64,000 nt of DNA from Patagioenas fasciata (taxonomy: Eukaryota; Chordata; Aves; Columbiformes; Columbidae): the NCBI RefSeq assembly GCF_037038585.1, contig NC_092522.1, positions 49,947,661 to 50,011,660 of the forward strand, written 5' to 3'. The position numbers and the translations under genes were made by a program. Positions 1 through 34,063 of the stretch are shown one piece after another. Numbering within the stretch: the stretch's first letter is position 1; each line of letters begins with the position of its first letter. A model generated the notes under the pieces. It saw only the letters and a program-made list of their open reading frames with translations, was not told the origin of the DNA and searched no databases.

Positions 1-310
1 CATCACTGATGATAAATAAAAGTGGAAAGTTTTCTCCATCTTTAACTCACTGGGAAACTTAAGTTTTAATAAGCAAGACCCCCTCTCCAATTATTTAGTT
101 TTGAATGGCCTGATTAAAAATTAGTAAATGTTGTCTTCTACCCCAAACAGTCATATTTCATCTAAACAACATCTCTGATAACACAAATACACTAATTTTC
201 CAAACATATACAGAAAAAAAAGAGAAGATAGAACAGACATTGTAAAAGTAAGGATGAAGTTGGAGAAGGATCAGGGTGGGGGATCTTGTATTGTAAGAGA
301 GTAATGCAAT

Positions 311-327
311 CCCCCCCCCCCCCCCCC
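311..327. repeat. 17-bp homopolymeric C run (G run on the C1orf131 sense strand)
   Basis: Seventeen consecutive C residues are seen on the plus strand. On the C1orf131 strand this is a G17 run about 75 nt downstream of the exon 4 donor. Such runs are length-unstable, and G runs near donors often act as intronic splicing enhancers (general knowledge). Confidence 0.9.
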
Positions 328-402
328 GCCGCAGTGTTTTTTACCACCTTCCTGCACTATAAAATCAGGGTGACCACTCAGCACAAACCAAGTGACAATC
401 AC

Positions 403-3400
403 CTTGGCTCCCAGCATGATAGCACGCTCCTGTTCCCATATGCGTTGCTCCTGCTTCTTGTAGCCAGTGATTCCAAACTTGTGCACTTCCAAACGAGCCT
501 AAAACATTACAGAAAATTTCAAGCATTTCATAATTTGTCCAACCTGTTGTAAAATAACACTTGACAGACCACAACATAGTGGTCATACTCCCAAAGAAAC
601 CCTGAGTATTACCCAAAATAAAATAAAACTGAGTTTGGAGCTATACTGCAGAACAGTTAACATCTAATCTCTGGATAGTGAGGACCATCATGGGGGCAGT
701 TTTTTATTCTCATTTTATATAAAACAACACATGGAATGGATCTCCTCTATATAAAAATGAATCATGTTGTCCTGCACAAAGAAGAACAATGAAATGTGCT
801 ATCTGCAGTGCCCAACATTTACATGCCCGTTCCTTGGCTGCAGAGCACTTAACTGGGGAGAAACACAGATGGGCAGGTGGTGAAATGGCTTGACTACCTA
901 CATATGTATAGTTGGCACTATACAAGAATACCTTGGCAAAACCAGTAGTGAATTTATAATATTTTTAAAGGCTGTGGTTAAATCCTCACTGTTCTGTAGC
1001 ATCTCCAGTGAGATATTTCACTGGATCGCAGCACATCCCTGAGAAGAGATCAGGCATATGAAACAACTTGCACAGATCTGTAAATGAATCAGTATTTAAG
1101 AAGGCCAGTGCTACTTATGCTTATATAAGAACAGATGACAACAAAAAGACAAATGCAAAAAACTCATCTGCTGTTTCAAAACCAGATCTCAGTATGCTTT
1201 TTTTCCCCTCCTACATGAGATCACAAATCCAAGATAAATACTATGTGTCTGAAAGAGCTATGCTATGCACTACAGGTACTCACATAGCTTTACACAGCTG
1301 ATATACAGCTATGCTCCTCAAATTCTCATTAAAAGATCAGAAAAAGAAAGGTCACAGAGTGACCCTTCACACAGAGCAGCTGACAACAGCCAGTACGCTC
1401 ATCCTTTGGCCAAAAATACCTATTAGAAAATGCTCACCTACAACAGATAACCTTTTCTAGAAGCACTTCTCACTGCTCCCACTGTAGCTTTCCCAAGCAT
1501 ATAAATACACACACCTGCACACTAAAATATTGAGATTCAATAGGTCCTGCTGACTTACTTTTTCAAAGTTAAATTCTTGTTTGTTTGCACTTTTCTCTTC
1601 ATCCACTGTTTTGGTCTATAAACAAAACAAACCATTTTGAATTAATATAGCAAGTAATATCAGTTTAAATGCTGATTCTGATAGTTTTTTTGGAAAGTAA
1701 GAAAATGCAAAATGGATTGTAGGGAAGAGCATACAGCTTTACAGCAGTATCTTCCAGCTTTATTACCTGGATTCACTAACACACATGGTCTCAATGGCTT
1801 TTTTAATATGTAGATATGACAGGGTCTTACTGCAACAACCTTGCATAATTTGTAGGGTACCATTATAACACAGAGCCTTTAGCTTTGACATTTTTTTGGA
1901 TCATCTGCTACATCTTGAAAAAAGTTTCGTAACTCAGAAAAATATTAATAGCTGCAATTAATTTTTATATCTTCAAGTATAATTAAATTTTATAGGAGAA
2001 AAATTGCCACATGTGAGCTATGCATCATCCATATTTCCATTTCCAAGTCAGTACCAAACTGCTAATGCAGGATAGGACATGAATTTTAAGTCATTTTGTT
2101 TGAGACAGAGATCTCAGTGGTAATAATGCACATATTGATACCTGGTGGCAACACACAGAACAACCTTAATTCGTATCTGCATGGACACGTATCAGTGCAC
2201 ATATCCAGCTTAATAATGCAAGCTCCAAAGGAAGCACTGTCAGCAAATGGCAGGCCCCACTTAAACGCTCTTAAAGCTGTTTAAAGAAACTGTTTGTTCA
2301 AAATGCGATCAGCGAAAAGTACATCTTTTCTATTCTGCAATTGATGGAGACCTTCCATCAGCAGTTCTCAGTTTGGAGGGGAACTCTCCAGGAGACACAG
2401 AGTGTATCCTAGGAAGAAAAACAAGCATAAAATCCCCAGGGAGAACTCCAAGTCTGCTTGCTACGGCAATGTCCCAAATGGGACGCTTCAGAGCAGTAAC
2501 AAAACTCCCAGGATTGTTTTAGTTTGTGTCCATTTCCCACAATGGGGGAGTGGGTGCTGAAGCACCTCTCTGAGCAGATGCTCTGCCCGCTCCCAAGCAC
2601 GGGCAGGGAAGCTGCAGTCTGCTCAAGAGTAGCATCCACTCATCTTTCCCCATCTGCTTTCCAGGGCACGATCCTTTCTGAGGAAGCAGGAGTCACACAT
2701 ATGCACTAAAGCTGAACCTAAATGCTTTTAACGCATTTCCTTTTCACTCTCCAGGACGTTAAGTCACAGGTTCAGGTCCCAGGGTTACATCAGGGCTCCC
2801 CTCTGGATCCACCAGAGCCAAATGCAAACTTGTCTCGACTCTGGAAAAGCTTCTATAAAACATCCTCCATTTCAACCACAAAAAAAGTCGGTTATTGTCA
2901 GAGCATTTACTAACAAGCCTAACACTGGTCTTTTCGGGCAGAAAAATTTAAGTTGTAAAAAGCATATGAAAATAAACATCTAAGGCAATTTTTCAGAGGA
3001 AAACATGCCAGAAAAAGCACACAAGTTTATGGATTCAGCCAACTGCTTGGTCAGTTTCTTGAACTTCCCAATTCCAACCCCAGATACCAGTAGGTGTGTA
3101 CCAGACATGTGTTGGCCCATCAAAACTTATTTTAGAATTGGACTTCTGATATTATGGCCATAAACATGACTCAAAGAAAACAACCAAGAAGCTATAAAAT
3201 CTATAGACCAATCAACCAGCAAGGGACCTTCTGCTCGGCAGGGAAGGCAGCTCAGCTTCCAGCCGAGCCTGCCCAGGCCTCTGTGTTGAAGCAACTCAGC
3301 TACAGTTTTTGATAGCAGGAAGGAATTTAGCATCAACAGACCAAACCACTGGACTGAAATCTAATGCCTTCCCCCATCAACCACCCAACACTGACCCTCC

Positions 3401-4667
3401 AAGATGCATGTTGCTTGTGAACAGCCAAATGTTGCCATGATGCCAGAGAAGCTTTGGCACCTCACATCCACACCTACTGCCAGGAACAGAGCAGCACACT
3501 GAAGGCTCAGACAAAATAGCCGAGGCTTTGCTTCTTGATTCATTCACTTCTTGCTGTCTTGGCCGGCCTATCTGCAGATCAGTTTATTTCATTGGGATAC
3601 ATCTATTTCAAATATATGATACTTATTAAGAGATCTTCTGAAATTAAAAATAAAAAAAGAAGTCTTTAAGGCCTGCCCCTGGCAGCAGCCCTGTCAGGAA
3701 TCAGCAGGACTAGAGCTGAGCATGCGAGATCACCGAAGAATCCTGAATTTACGGGCAGCTGTATTAGCAAGAACGAAGAACCTGGGCCTGGGAGGGGGAG
3801 AATTACAGGACGTATCTCACGGTTTATGGTGGCAGACCAGGGACCCAGAAAGAAAACCCCAACAATGCAGAGGGGTTTGTTTGGTTTTAACTGTCACCAG
3901 AAAGGGGCATCCCAATCCAGTACCCACTCAACGTCAGGTCTCTGGCGTGGCTTTAAAATATGCCTGTGCTTTAAAGAGCCAATAAGATGTTCATCGCTAT
4001 TGATGCCACGCCCAGGGAGCGCACCAAGCTACAGGAAGGTCCCTGCTGGGCGCCAGCAGCACCCACGCCTGAAGGAGAGCGCGAGACTTGGGCAGAGGGA
4101 CCCCTCGCAGCCCTCCCACCGACCCAACCAGCGCCCGCCCCCTACCTGGGTACCGCCGGGGGGTGCTGTCGAGAGGCTGGACCGCCCCTTGTTCTTCCTC
4201 CCGCGAAACACCACGACCTCCACGGCCGGCGGCGCGGCCTGGGGCCGTGGAAGGGCAGCGGCGGAGCCCAGCTCAGCCCGCAGCTCCCCGAAGAAGTCGC
4301 GGGCTCCACGCCGCCCGCCCGCCGCCCCGCCGGCACTGCCCTCCGCCGGCTGCACTGCCTGGCTCTCCTCCTGCTCCGCCGCCCCTGTGCTCGCCTTGCT
4401 GTCCTTCACGGCGCGCCGAGCGCTGTGCTCCTCACCTGCGTGCCGGAACATATGTCCCGGGTCAGCTGTGCGCGACCGCCATCGCTCCGCTTCAGAGTGA
4501 ACACACCCAGCGCCCTCCCCGCCCGGGGAAGCCCACGGTGCCGCCGGGCTCGGCTCGGCCTCACTCCGCCCCGCCGGCAGCCCGCGGCGCGGCCTTGCTC
4601 ACCCACCCAGGTCGTAGAGGGCACCGAGCACCTCCTCTAGCCGGCGGCACGGCTCCCGCGACCCCAT
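403..4667 (-). CDS. C1orf131: C1orf131 (FSAF1) homologue, N-terminal part, runs off the left edge
   Basis: Four coding exons are visible, in transcript order 4667-4607, 4435-4146, 1615-1559 and 498-403, giving 168 codons with matching phases. The start is the ATG at 4667, followed by a leucine-rich leader ending ALYDLG. Exon 2 is Ala/Gly-rich and carries [10 protein letters not shown] and [12 protein letters not shown], like the vertebrate family. Exons 3-4 give the conserved block [20 protein letters not shown] and then [10 protein letters not shown], which identifies the DUF4602 family. The exon 4 donor is at 402-401, so the lysine-rich C-terminal exon or exons lie left of position 1. The human protein is a structural component of the nucleolar small-subunit processome (family knowledge). 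It is head to head with GNPAT, as in human. A further small exon between 1616 and 4145 cannot be excluded, but phase does not require one. Confidence 0.86.
1616..4145. other. C1orf131 intron between exons 2 and 3
   Basis: No convincing extra exon, repeat or RNA gene was recognised here. Short open frames on either strand have neither family resemblance nor good paired splice sites. The right end (about 3990-4145) grades into the CpG island. Confidence 0.5.
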
Positions 4668-4724
4668 GGCTGCCGCGGGCCGGCGGCGGAAGGACGTTTG
4701 ACCCCGAGCGGCTCCCGTCGCTCC

Positions 4725-4738
4725 CAAGATGGCGCCGC
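4725..4738 (+). promoter_or_regulatory. YY1-type initiator element
   Basis: CAAGATGGCGCCGC matches the YY1 core AAGATGGCG and lies between the two divergent start codons. In CpG promoters this element usually sits at or just after the transcription start. The embedded ATG (4729) is in frame with GNPAT but is better read as part of the YY1 site. Confidence 0.6.
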
Positions 4739-4911
4739 CCATCGCGCGGTCCCCCCGCCCTCCGCCGCGCCCGCTGCAGCGCGCTGGGCAGACAAGCCGG
4801 GGCCGTGCGGGGCGATGGGCGCCGCGGGAGGTGGCTGCGGGCGTGCGGCCACCGCGGCGGGGTAGGCCGGGCGAGCGCGGCGCGGGGCGGCGCGGCGGAG
4901 CTCGCAGGACC

Positions 4912-26901
<21,990 letters not shown>

Positions 26902-27280
26902 GTGGTTCGTGATGTGACTGGACGTACGCGCTGGCTGTGAGCACCGAGCACCCCCAGCCGAGCAGGGAGGGGCAGGCAACAGTGTCCCCTCACCTGGCTG
27001 TCTGGGGGACAGAAGGGATGGAGAGGGTTTTCCAGCAGGGCAGCTCTCCATTGCCACTGACAAACTGCTGCCACCCAGGGTTAGATTTGTATTTGTATCC
27101 CTACTCTGTGTTTTTTTTTTTTTTTTTAAAAAAAGGATTAAACTTTTTTTTTTTTTTTGGTAAATCTTTAAAGAGATGTGCATAGTAATGGCTACTTAAA
27201 TACATTTTTCTAGACTTGTAACAAGGAATGTGAATCGTTTCCAATATTTAATGGATGTGAAAATGTAACAGGGAATTAAA
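26902..27280 (+). terminator. GNPAT 3' UTR with candidate poly(A) signals
   Basis: After the TGA at 26899-26901 there is a GC-moderate stretch, then T and A runs at 27111-27160. No canonical AATAAA was seen. ATTAAA occurs at 27137-27142 and 27275-27280; the latter is the more plausible signal because it is not inside the homopolymer block. Confidence 0.45.
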
Positions 27281-27479
27281 AGACTTGCTGTTCAAATTAA
27301 TATTTAGAAAAATATGTTGCGGGCTGGCTACATGTAAGATAAGGCCCTCATAAGCGAAGAGCACAAATCAAATCTCGGGCAATAACCAGAAATGCTAATT
27401 GTTTCTTATTTTAATTACTTCACGAATGTTATAGTTAAAAAATGAATTAAAGCGGCGTGGTTAACGTGTCTGTCATGTC

Positions 27480-28450
27480 TCCCCAAGCACGACTGGGTCG
27501 CAGGCGGCAGAGCGCGGGCCCCGCCTTCTCGGGCAGCTCCTCCCCTCAGGACACCCGCAGCAGACAAGCGGCCGTTGGGCGGTGCCAGGCGGCCGTTGGG
27601 GGCGGGCGCTTCCGGCGCGCGGGGCGGCCCGTGGCGGTTGCGGCGGCAGCATGGCGGCCGGCGTGGAGCTGGGCTTCGCGGCGCCGGTGGGACCGGCGGG
27701 CGCCTGGCGGCTGCGCAGCGCCTACTTCCCCAGCAAGGTCGGGGGGCGGCCGGCGTGGCTGGGCGAGGCCGGGCTCCCGGGCCCCGCCGCCCTGCGCTGT
27801 GGGCGCTGCCAGCAGCCCTGCGCCTTCCTGTTGCAGCTGTACGCGCCGCTGCCCGACCGCCCCGACGCCTTCCACCGCACGCTCTTCGTCTTTGCCTGCC
27901 GCGGCGCCGCCTGCTACCGCCAGCCGGGCCCGCGGGGGCCCCTCTGCGGTGAGGCGGGGGGCTGCGAGTGAGGAGGGGGCGAGGACCTCTGGGCGCCGCC
28001 CCGCTGACTGCCCCCTCTCGCCCGCAGTGTTCCGGAACCAACTGCCGCGGCAGAACGACATCTACTCGGCCGAGCCGCCTCCCGAGGAGCCGCCACCGGA
28101 CCCTGCCGCCGCCGCCGCCCCTCCCTGCCGGCTCCGCGGCGGCGCCGCTCTCTGCCGCATCTGCGGCTGCCTGGGGCCCCGCGCCTGCGGGCGCTGCCGC
28201 CGCGCTGCCTACTGCGGCCCGGAGCACCAGGCGCTGGACTGGCGGCGGGGGCACCGGCGGGCCTGCGGGCTGCTCGCTGCTGGAGGTGCGTGTCGGGGAC
28301 GGAGGGCCTGTTTGCCGTTGGCTTCGTTGCTTCTGAGCTGTGGTCGCACGGTGCTCTGATCGCAAGCTGCTGGGCAAGGAGCGTTGCCGTTGCGAAGCCG
28401 GCAGTCCTTGTAGCCTGCCCCACCTGCTCGTCAGCGGGATCAGGGCCTGC
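27480..28450. promoter_or_regulatory. CpG-island promoter of PDCD2
   Basis: A sharp rise in GC and CpG content covers PDCD2 exons 1 and 2. CTTCCGG at 27609-27615 is an ETS-type site 36 bp before the ATG. The start codon itself lies in GCATGGCGGCC, a YY1-like context. No TATA box was seen. Confidence 0.75.
27568..27600. repeat. 12-bp direct repeat in the PDCD2 promoter
   Basis: GCGGCCGTTGGG occurs at 27568-27579 and again at 27589-27600, period 21 bp. Each copy contains CCGTTG, a MYB-type core, so this may be a paired binding site (inference). Confidence 0.7.
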
Positions 28451-31400
28451 GGGGAGTGAAGAAAAGGAGGTCGTGTCTTTTTGCCTTGTTTTAGGATTTG
28501 TAAGGCAACTATCAGTGATTCTTTCAGATGCTTTTCTTTTTCGTAGATATCTACTTAGTGTGTCATAAGAAGGTGGGATCTTTGTTGTTTCTGAAAGGCT
28601 AATAAATTTAAGGTGTACCTTTAGTCTCTTCAAAAGACCTTTCTGTCTTATGTTATAAAAAGACAAAAGGGTGTAGACCAATTTTTTTTTTCCGTTTGCA
28701 GGCTACTTTTAAGATGGCTTATTCATAAGCTGTAAAGGAACACAGGTGACACTTTCAGAGGATACTGTGATGATCAATAGATAAAAAGAGTAGTTTCCAG
28801 GAGTGTGCTGTTTTAGAGACTTTTTTCTTAAACCATCCCCTCTCCTGCTCTTTTGTCTCATTCATTGGCTTGTTTGCTGGTTGTTAAAGGGACAAGTATA
28901 GAGTATTTTAAATATTTTTTTTTAAGTCTTCAGAAGTATAAGATTAATAATGGTGCAATGAAACACAATGTGCATGATGTATGCCCTGTCATTCAGTGTG
29001 GGGTGCTAGTCCCAAAAACTTTGAATGTAGGAAGTGGAAATAAGCTGAACATTAAAAGTTGACTTGTGCAAAGCAAGTTACAGGTCAGACATTTGTAATA
29101 TTTAACTGAAATACGGAAAACCTGAAACATACTAGCACATAGTTAATACAGTTATTACAGAAGGTACAGTTGATGCGTTTTTGGAAACTTTGCCTACTTG
29201 CAATATGAAAAGGAAAAATAAAAAATGGTATGGCCTCAGGGTACCTGATGCATGCTTATGTTCATATGCTGGTCAGAATGAGATGTACATGGAGCTGTCA
29301 AACTGCAGATTTGGGAGTTTAAAATGCAGCTGCAAATACTGTTCAGTGTGTCGTCGTGTTTCTTGGATTTACAGACCTTCAAAGCAACATATCACCTATT
29401 GTAGTTTTCTGCTGTTCTTAATGTAAAATCTTCCTTACCTTTAAATCAGGTCCTTCAGTGATGTGAACAGTTTTTGGTCATGCAATGTTATATTTTATTT
29501 ATATTTATTTTTATATTTTATATATAAGTAATATATTTTTAAATAGTTAATATCTTTTATATATTTTATATTTATTTATTTTATTTATATTTTATTTATA
29601 AATGCTATATTTTTGCCATGTCGTTTGTTGTTTAGCTTTTGGGAAGGATGTGTGATGTGAAATGATGTAATGAAATGGTGTCTGTTTTGTTTTGTAGATA
29701 GCTCGGCAAATGCAATTCCAGAGCATAACGACTTCCTTTTTCCAGAATATGAAATTTTGATAGAACCTGAGGAACCAGAATTTCCTGCTGACAACAGTGT
29801 AGATCCCAGTGATGAGCAAGGAGCTGTAGATACATCAAAGGACCCAAAAGAACAAGAAGAGCTCAGAGCTACGGCCAGTGCAGGTAAGACATAAGATGCT
29901 GCCCGTAATTCTTCCTAATGAAGACATTGTTACATTTTCAAAATACAAAATACTGTGATTTTTTAAGTGTTCATTGTTAACTACTGTTGACAAAAGGCTG
30001 TATTTGTGATGCAAGTTTTTTTTATACATCCTGTAATAGAAGTTGCTCTTAGAGGAGAGACTTACTAAGCACCAACCCCAAGAGCTGTGGCTGCAGTGAA
30101 ACTGCAGGTAGCTGGGAGTTGTACTGTGTCCCTGTGTGCTCCCCACAGGTAAGGAACAACTCCAGTGTGGAAGCCAGGGCCCTGAGCACCTGCTGCTGGT
30201 CACTATGAGATTTGGGAGATTGAGTTACATGGTCTTGGCTTGACTTGGTTCAATTTGTATTAACTTACAGATAATTAACGAGTCTCCTTGTCTGTGCTAG
30301 AAGAAAACTGTTCGGAGGCTGTTTTAATTGACCTTGGATTAAGCAGCTGAAGCGCGGGCACCTCCTTCTGCACTCCCCCGCCAATTCAGGATGTGTTTGC
30401 AGCTCACCACACCGGCTGTGCACACACACAGGGTGGAGAGTTTGTGGTGTTACAGGGGAGGGCTGTTGGTTCCCAGCCGTCCCTTACTGTGGTATAAAGG
30501 TGTCTCCAGGCTGCTTGGTGCTCCACTTCAATGTGAACATGGGAGTATGACAGATACAAGTGTCAATGCTAGAAACTAAAGTCTGGCACACACATGGCAT
30601 GGGTGGCCTTTTCCAAGTGTCACATTCTGAAGGTTCAGTAGCCTCAGCAATCCCTCTTGCGAGCCATAAACTTAGGTTGACTTCTTCCCTTTCCAGTGTT
30701 CCAGTACTGACATTTATCTTTAAAATGCAATTAAAATTAGTAAATGAGTGTGTGTGACTGCATCTTAATATGTCACAGAAAAAAAACCAACAATCTTCTT
30801 AGTGATTTACATGGAGAATTATTCTTGAGAGCAAAATGCACTTAAAGGTACAATATTGTTTTTAATTTTTGGCTGTCTTGCATTATCCTGTAACCTGTGG
30901 TGGTTTTTAACTTGTTTAGGTGAAGCAATTCAATCCTTAGATGAGGAGACATTGGAAGCAATGGCAAAACATGAGACTGAAGAAGACAAGATCTTCCAAA
31001 TGTTTAAAGAGCGAGTAGCTGCTGAACCAGAGCAGGTCAGAAGATGGGATAGCCTTAGACCTTAGAGGTTCTGGCACAGCACCTTGCCATGCCTGCATAA
31101 TGTTTCACTGCCTGTCATACCTACAGTTAGAAATGGCAATGGGGATGCCTCCTCATCCTCCGCACACCTTAACCAACATACCCTGAGTCTTCCTCATAAG
31201 CAGAATTCATGCTGAAGAAAGAATTAGGCACCTGCATATCTAAAACAGAAATTGGTTGGTGGGAAGGCACAGGGGTGCTGAATCTAAGGAGGACCTGCCA
31301 TTCTGTGAAGTGGCTCTAACCAAAGTGAACCATCACTCTCTTCCCCAGCCTTTGGCCCTGTTGGCTTTCCTCAGAAGAACCAAAACTTTAGCGAGGAGCT

Positions 31401-33225
31401 CTGTCACTGTCACCAGCTGCATGGGTGGTTGGTTTGGCTTTTTCAAAGCTAATTTGCTTGAACAAATTAGTGATGACTTTAAAATTTCAACTATTTAAAA
31501 CAGAATTCTTCCTCCCCACCATTTCTTGCTAATACAAGAGGCTGAAAAAAGCCACATTGTCAAACAGAAACAAGGTTTGTGGTTCCATTCAAAGGAAACA
31601 TGAGCCTAAATCCATGAAAGGAAGAAAATCTATGTTTTACCTGGTAGCTGAGGAATGAGGCTGCATATCCAGAAAGTGGGAGACTTAGTCTGTTCCCTTC
31701 TCTGCTTGGAGTAGGTGCATCACCTCCCTCTCTGACCATCCCCATACTCTCTGCAAGTGCCCCTTTGTTGATAATGCCCAATTTGCTATATAAATACTTA
31801 GATAAAGTAACAGAACAACAAAGGATGTCTGAAAATGCCACTGCCTTGGACATTAGAACAGTCCCCTTGCATTTAGGTGCAGAACTGTGAACAGAGTTGG
31901 GTTGCATTCCTGACTTCCGTACACTTCTGTTGATCTGTCTTCTGTTGATCTGTCTGTCTGCTCTTCATTTCAAGGCTATAAAATACCTGATGTAGTATTT
32001 CTGGGTCTCTTAGAGAAATACGAATTGTTGCAGTTTATCATTGGATCATTGAAAAATGCTGTATGAATACTTTTACAATTTAAATAGTTAAGAACCTGTC
32101 TCATTTAGAATACTGCATTTGCAGCTGATGGACTTTGCCATGGGTATTACTCAAAGGAAGTGACTTTTTTCTGCACCATCTTACTGCTTTGTCTATGTCA
32201 GTAAATACCAATTTTATACCAAGATGAAAAGACATTCTTAAGAACTAGAACTTCTGCTCTATTTCAGATCATTAGATACTGCAGAGGAGGAAAAGGCCCA
32301 ATCTGGGTATCAGGTGAAAATATTCCTGAAGAAAAAGATATCCCAAGCTGTTTATGTGGTGCCAAAAGGATTTTTGAATTCCAGGTATGTACATTAATTT
32401 AAAGATAATGTAAGTAATGTAGTTTAGACTTAACGGGTTTTAATTTTATAGGTGTTGGCTTATAATTAGAGCAAGGTAGTTGAAGTTGCTGCAAACTAAC
32501 TATGCTAAATTGTAGACAGCCCTTATTTACTATTGTAACTGCTTTTTCCTTTAAGACTTTCATATACAGAAGTTAGGTTCCTATCTGATAATTTGCACCA
32601 TCCGTAAAATGGTGCACTTGTGAATGTGGAACCATCTCTCAATAGGAGTCTGGTATTGTATATTTTAAAAATAAGGCCTTCACAATGTACACTGGAAATA
32701 TGTCTGGCTGGAAATATTCAGCTGTAGGATTTTGAGTGCCAGAAACATATGTATAGCAAATACACTTAATGTCATGCAAAGACAAAACATAGTTATAATT
32801 TCAAATGAAAGAAGGCTTACAAGTCTGGCAATGCTTAGTGAAGTAAAAGTTCTATAGATACACAGGGTTATGCCTTTCATTGTCTGTGGATCTGCTACAC
32901 TATTTTTGGAATTCCAAATGGGTTTGAGCTGCTGTGTTAATAGTTTGGATTGGGATTTTGGCATAAGAGAACATAAATGAAAGCAGGACTCTTCTTGGAG
33001 AAGAGACACAGCGAGACGGTAGAGAGCTGTGGCTTGCCTCTAAACCTCTGTTTTTCCTTGAAGATTATGCCACAGCTCCTGAACCATCTTCAGGTTGACA
33101 GCCTTGGAGAGAGCATTGACTGGGGCACGCTGGTGGTGTACACTTGCGCTGACAATTGCGGTGCGGGAAATGAATACCTGGAAGAGTTCATATGGAAACA
33201 AGACTTCTCTGCAGGCTCTGTTTAA
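27651..33225 (+). CDS. PDCD2: Programmed cell death protein 2, MYND zinc finger
   Basis: Six exons: 27651-27948, 28028-28285, 29698-29883, 30920-31035, 32268-32384, 33064-33225. Total 1137 nt, 378 residues against about 344 in human, phases consistent. The N-terminal half holds [17 protein letters not shown], a family hallmark. The MYND finger is complete: Cys142, Cys145, Cys153, Cys156, Cys162, His166, His175, Cys179. The C-terminal PDCD2_C domain includes [23 protein letters not shown] and EEFIWKQDF. Family work describes PDCD2 as a chaperone for ribosomal protein uS5 in 40S assembly. The extra length comes from a Pro/Ala/Glu-rich stretch before the MYND finger (about residues 114-132) and a longer acidic linker in exon 3. 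The exon 4 donor, GTCAGA, is weak. The gene converges on TBP. Confidence 0.96.
28286..29697. other. PDCD2 intron 2
   Basis: The left part is the CpG-island tail, followed by AT-rich intron ending in an extreme AT block (29487-29612). No additional exon was recognised. Confidence 0.5.
29487..29612. repeat. AT-rich low-complexity block (TATTTATATTTTA-type)
   Basis: About 125 bp of almost pure A/T with irregular TATTT and TATATT units in PDCD2 intron 2, ending 85 bp before exon 3. Confidence 0.85.
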
Positions 33226-33406
33226 CTTCGAACAATCATCTAAATAGAATACTTGCCTTGTTTCAGTGCATCTCTGCACTTGGTAAATGAGTAATTGAAC
33301 TAAAGTCACTGGTATCTGTGTATCTTTTAACAATGATAGAACTTATCAAAGTACACCTTGGTAGCCTCTCTCTTGTGCTCCACAGGAGCTTTTACTTCAA
33401 CCTGGT

Positions 33407-33455
33407 AATAAAGCCAAATGCATTTGTTTAGTGAATTTAATTCACTTCAAATAAA
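33407..33455 (+). terminator. PDCD2 poly(A) signals
   Basis: AATAAA occurs at 33407-33412 and 33450-33455, 182 and 225 nt after the stop codon. Either could define the end of a short 3' UTR. Confidence 0.7.
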
Positions 33456-34026
33456 GATTAAATATTTTTTGATTCAAGTATCATTTGTTGGCAACTGAAC
33501 TTCAAGAACTTACATTGTTGTCTGACAGGATTTTCTTCCTGCTACTCAAACGTTACCATTAATTCACAGAGAAAAGCAGACTACTGCAAGGGCATTAGAA
33601 TGCTTATGGTCAGGAGGTGTACAGATGTCATAGCGAAGACAAAGCTGGGAGGCACTCCACTCTGAAACTTAAATCTGCTTCTCTTTCTCAAAAGGTACAC
33701 TGAATCTAACTTGGCAGTTGTTGCATATTGCACAAAAATTGTTTTATCTGACTTTAATGGGTTAAACTTTTCATATATGGAAAAGGTGTGAGAGAAGATA
33801 AAATAACCTGGGCAGCAATGCAGCAACTGGTGATATAATGCAAGTGAAATAGAACACAGGGTCACCCATCAGCCTTTCCATGGTACAGTAGGGATTGGAT
33901 GGAGGATGGCATGCTGGGCAGGAAGCGTTGTAAACCGGAGCCACGAAGAAAAAAAGGTTACTGAAGATGCAGGATGACCAGTGGAGAAAAGTCTAGAACA
34001 AAAAGCCAACAAAAGAATAATGATTC

Positions 34027-34063
<37 letters not shown>

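Noticed and set aside
4729-4911. Upstream in-frame ATG as the GNPAT start
   Set aside because: The ATG is the core of a YY1 element, the intervening peptide is Arg/Pro/Gly-rich CpG-island translation, and family members start near MYSKEL. It is kept only as a remote possibility.
27415-28377. 320-codon minus and 300-codon plus open frames over PDCD2 exons 1-2
   Set aside because: They are GC-rich shadow frames. The PDCD2 frame with its MYND cysteines explains the interval.
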